Source: an uncultured Marinicella sp. (GTDB lineage: Bacteria > Pseudomonadota > Gammaproteobacteria > Xanthomonadales > Marinicellaceae). From it: a stretch of 15,532 nucleotides of DNA. The translations under genes were made by a program, and so were the position numbers. How positions within the stretch are numbered: the stretch's first letter is position 1; every line of letters starts with the position of its first letter. The stretch spans positions 1 to 15,532 of the forward strand of contig CALLLZ010000354.1 in NCBI GenBank assembly GCA_938008005.1, read 5' to 3'. Positions 14,453-15,532 of this stretch are shown one piece after another. Below the pieces are notes generated by a model. That model was given only the letters and a program-made list of their open reading frames with translations, ran no database searches and had not been told where the DNA came from.

Positions 14453-14585
14453 TCGCCCAAAGGTTAAATTTAACAACATAGCTTTCAAGAACATCTGGAC
14501 AAGTTAGACTTGGCGACATTTCAAGTTTGTAAGCCAATTCTTCGTTACAAATAAATGGCCTATCTAAAAAAGCAACTTTCTTGAC
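14442..14585 (-). pseudogene. 47-codon in-frame continuation after the TGA of the right-edge gene
   Basis: Beyond TGA 14586-14588 the same frame stays open for 47 codons until TAA 14442-14444. It contains protein-like text such as ICNEELAYKLEMSP and CPDVLESYVVKFNLWAINY. It overlaps the convergent grxC end by 11 bases. It may be the original C-terminus, cut off by a nonsense change, or a rarely used read-through tail. A sequence this AT-rich could also stay open by chance at a rate of a few percent. Confidence 0.35.
14463..14474. repeat. 12-base perfect palindrome after grxC
   Basis: GTTAAATTTAAC is self-complementary with no loop and lies 11 bases past the grxC stop. It could be a protein-binding site or simply chance in AT-rich sequence. 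Confidence 0.3.
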
Positions 14586-15532
14586 TCAATAAGTAATTGC
14601 TTTCCATTTGGCTCGGTTTATTGTGTTACTTGAGGAAGACATACTCCCGAGTCTTAATGGCCAAAAATCTGTCTGCAGCTCACTTTCCAAACCAATGCTT
14701 TCGTAAAGTCCAAACGCATTTCTCTCAATAACAAAAGTATGATAGGCACCATCAATATTAAATTCATCTTTGTGGCTAATGAGTAAATCACTGTACCCGG
14801 GGGTCCATAAAGACCAAGGTGATGGGTTGCCAATCATATCAAATCCTCGCATCGCCGTCCCCATATGACCAAAACTAAAGACTTCACTTTGAGTACTTGA
14901 TGGTAGCGCAATCACATTTTGTCCAAATGACCACAAAGGCTTGTCCCCATCCAATTCAAAACACATCGAATTAACTTGTTGACTGGGGTTTTGAAGCGGA
15001 CCAATTTTACCCTGTATATATTGAAGCTCGGGCCCTTCATTCGATAAATCACTGACAGGAATAACACAAGAAGTCGCTGTGTTATTATTTTTGTAATCAC
15101 AACTCATATCTCCAATTTGATAAGGGTGTAAACCAGGCAAAAAGTCTATAATTGTGGTACAGCTTGCCTCTCCATTCCAACCGTTTATGGTTTGCACATG
15201 CAGATACTGGTTCTCAGGAATATTCGCCCCTGAGTTATCAATGTATGCAACCAGAAATCTATCCGTACCTGGATCATATGCACTGCTGAAGTTGGTGTAA
15301 TGAGTTTTAGGCGTTGCGCTGCTGTTGAGCCAATTATCACCTTTTTTAACCCGCCACCTGATTCGCACCTGATTATCATCTGTCATTTCCGAAGCGGTAT
15401 CCTCACCGCCAACCCACGCAAATAGTTTTCGGTGGTGGCCCCCATCAAAACCAATTTCGGGCTCTCCCGCTGACACGGAAACCATTTGAAAAGACTTGAT
15501 GACTTGCCCTAAATCTGATGGAACTTTATACC
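14586..15532 (-). CDS. C-terminal part of a large, probably secreted, propeller-like protein (5' end beyond window)
   Basis: I do not recognise the family. The frame is open to the right edge without a required start (the first Met at 15485 is internal), giving at least 314 residues. The text looks like consecutive beta-propeller blades: GHHRKLFAWVGGED, SSAYDPGTDRFLVAYIDNSG, HPYQIGDMSCDYKNNNTATS and DLLISHKDEFNIDGAYHTFV. Asp/Gly turns precede hydrophobic strands. Four cysteines (in ASCTTI, SCDYK, SCVIP and MCFELD) could form disulfides, as expected in an exported protein. The signal peptide, if any, is outside the window. The stop is TGA at 14586-14588, but see the in-frame continuation. It converges on grxC. 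Confidence 0.7.
   Translation of the reverse strand, partial: YKVPSDLGQVIKSFQMVSVSAGEPEIGFDGGHHRKLFAWVGGEDTASEMTDDNQVRIRWRVKKGDNWLNSSATPKTHYTNFSSAYDPGTDRFLVAYIDNSGANIPENQYLHVQTINGWNGEASCTTIIDFLPGLHPYQIGDMSCDYKNNNTATSCVIPVSDLSNEGPELQYIQGKIGPLQNPSQQVNSMCFELDGDKPLWSFGQNVIALPSSTQSEVFSFGHMGTAMRGFDMIGNPSPWSLWTPGYSDLLISHKDEFNIDGAYHTFVIERNAFGLYESIGLESELQTDFWPLRLGSMSSSSNTINRAKWKAITY

Noticed and set aside
14586..14588. TGA as a selenocysteine codon
   Set aside because: No evident stem-loop directly follows, the codon is near the C-terminus and the protein is not a known selenoprotein type.

Overview
The window looks like chromosomal DNA from a low-GC (roughly 40%) gammaproteobacterium. The evidence is the gene order rpoZ-spoT-ridA-recG, a tusDCB-tusE sulfur-relay cluster, a BepA-type periplasmic protease and the family-level resemblance of each product. 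A marine Marinicella-like organism would fit, but that is a guess; nothing in the window fixes the genus.

Layout. Bases 1-2271, all minus strand, hold accessory metabolic genes: a glutathione S-transferase cut by the left edge, a small single-pass membrane protein of unknown function, and a zinc-free MDR-family 2-enoyl thioester reductase with a likely promoter. Bases 2272-2654 carry a plus-strand reading frame that appears broken by one extra T in a T6 run. Bases 2647-5827 (minus) hold an unusual pair: a CX5R cysteine phosphatase with an unrecognised N-terminal beta-rich region, and a Cys-type sulfatase. Neither has a visible export signal. Bases 5828-6295 are a non-coding gap with two palindromes and a short open frame.

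Bases 6296-11256 (minus) form the operon rpoZ-spoT-ridA-recG, read from a good sigma70-type promoter (TTGAAA-17 bp-TACAAT) at 11288-11316. It couples an RNA polymerase subunit, (p)ppGpp metabolism, enamine/imine detoxification and replication-fork repair. The spoT product has glycine where the arginine of the bifunctional synthetase motif RxKD is expected. Next is bepA (minus). Divergent from it, a tightly packed plus-strand cluster tusD-tusC-tusB-tusE-grxC (12950-14452) encodes the relay that passes sulfur to tRNA wobble uridine, plus a glutaredoxin.

The right edge (minus) holds the C-terminal part of a large, probably secreted, propeller-like protein. Its frame is closed by TGA but stays open for 47 more protein-like codons, up to the end of grxC.

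No rRNA, tRNA, CRISPR array, transposase or integrase was seen. The strongest leads are the SpoT motif change, the two apparently broken or extended reading frames, and the phosphatase-sulfatase pair.
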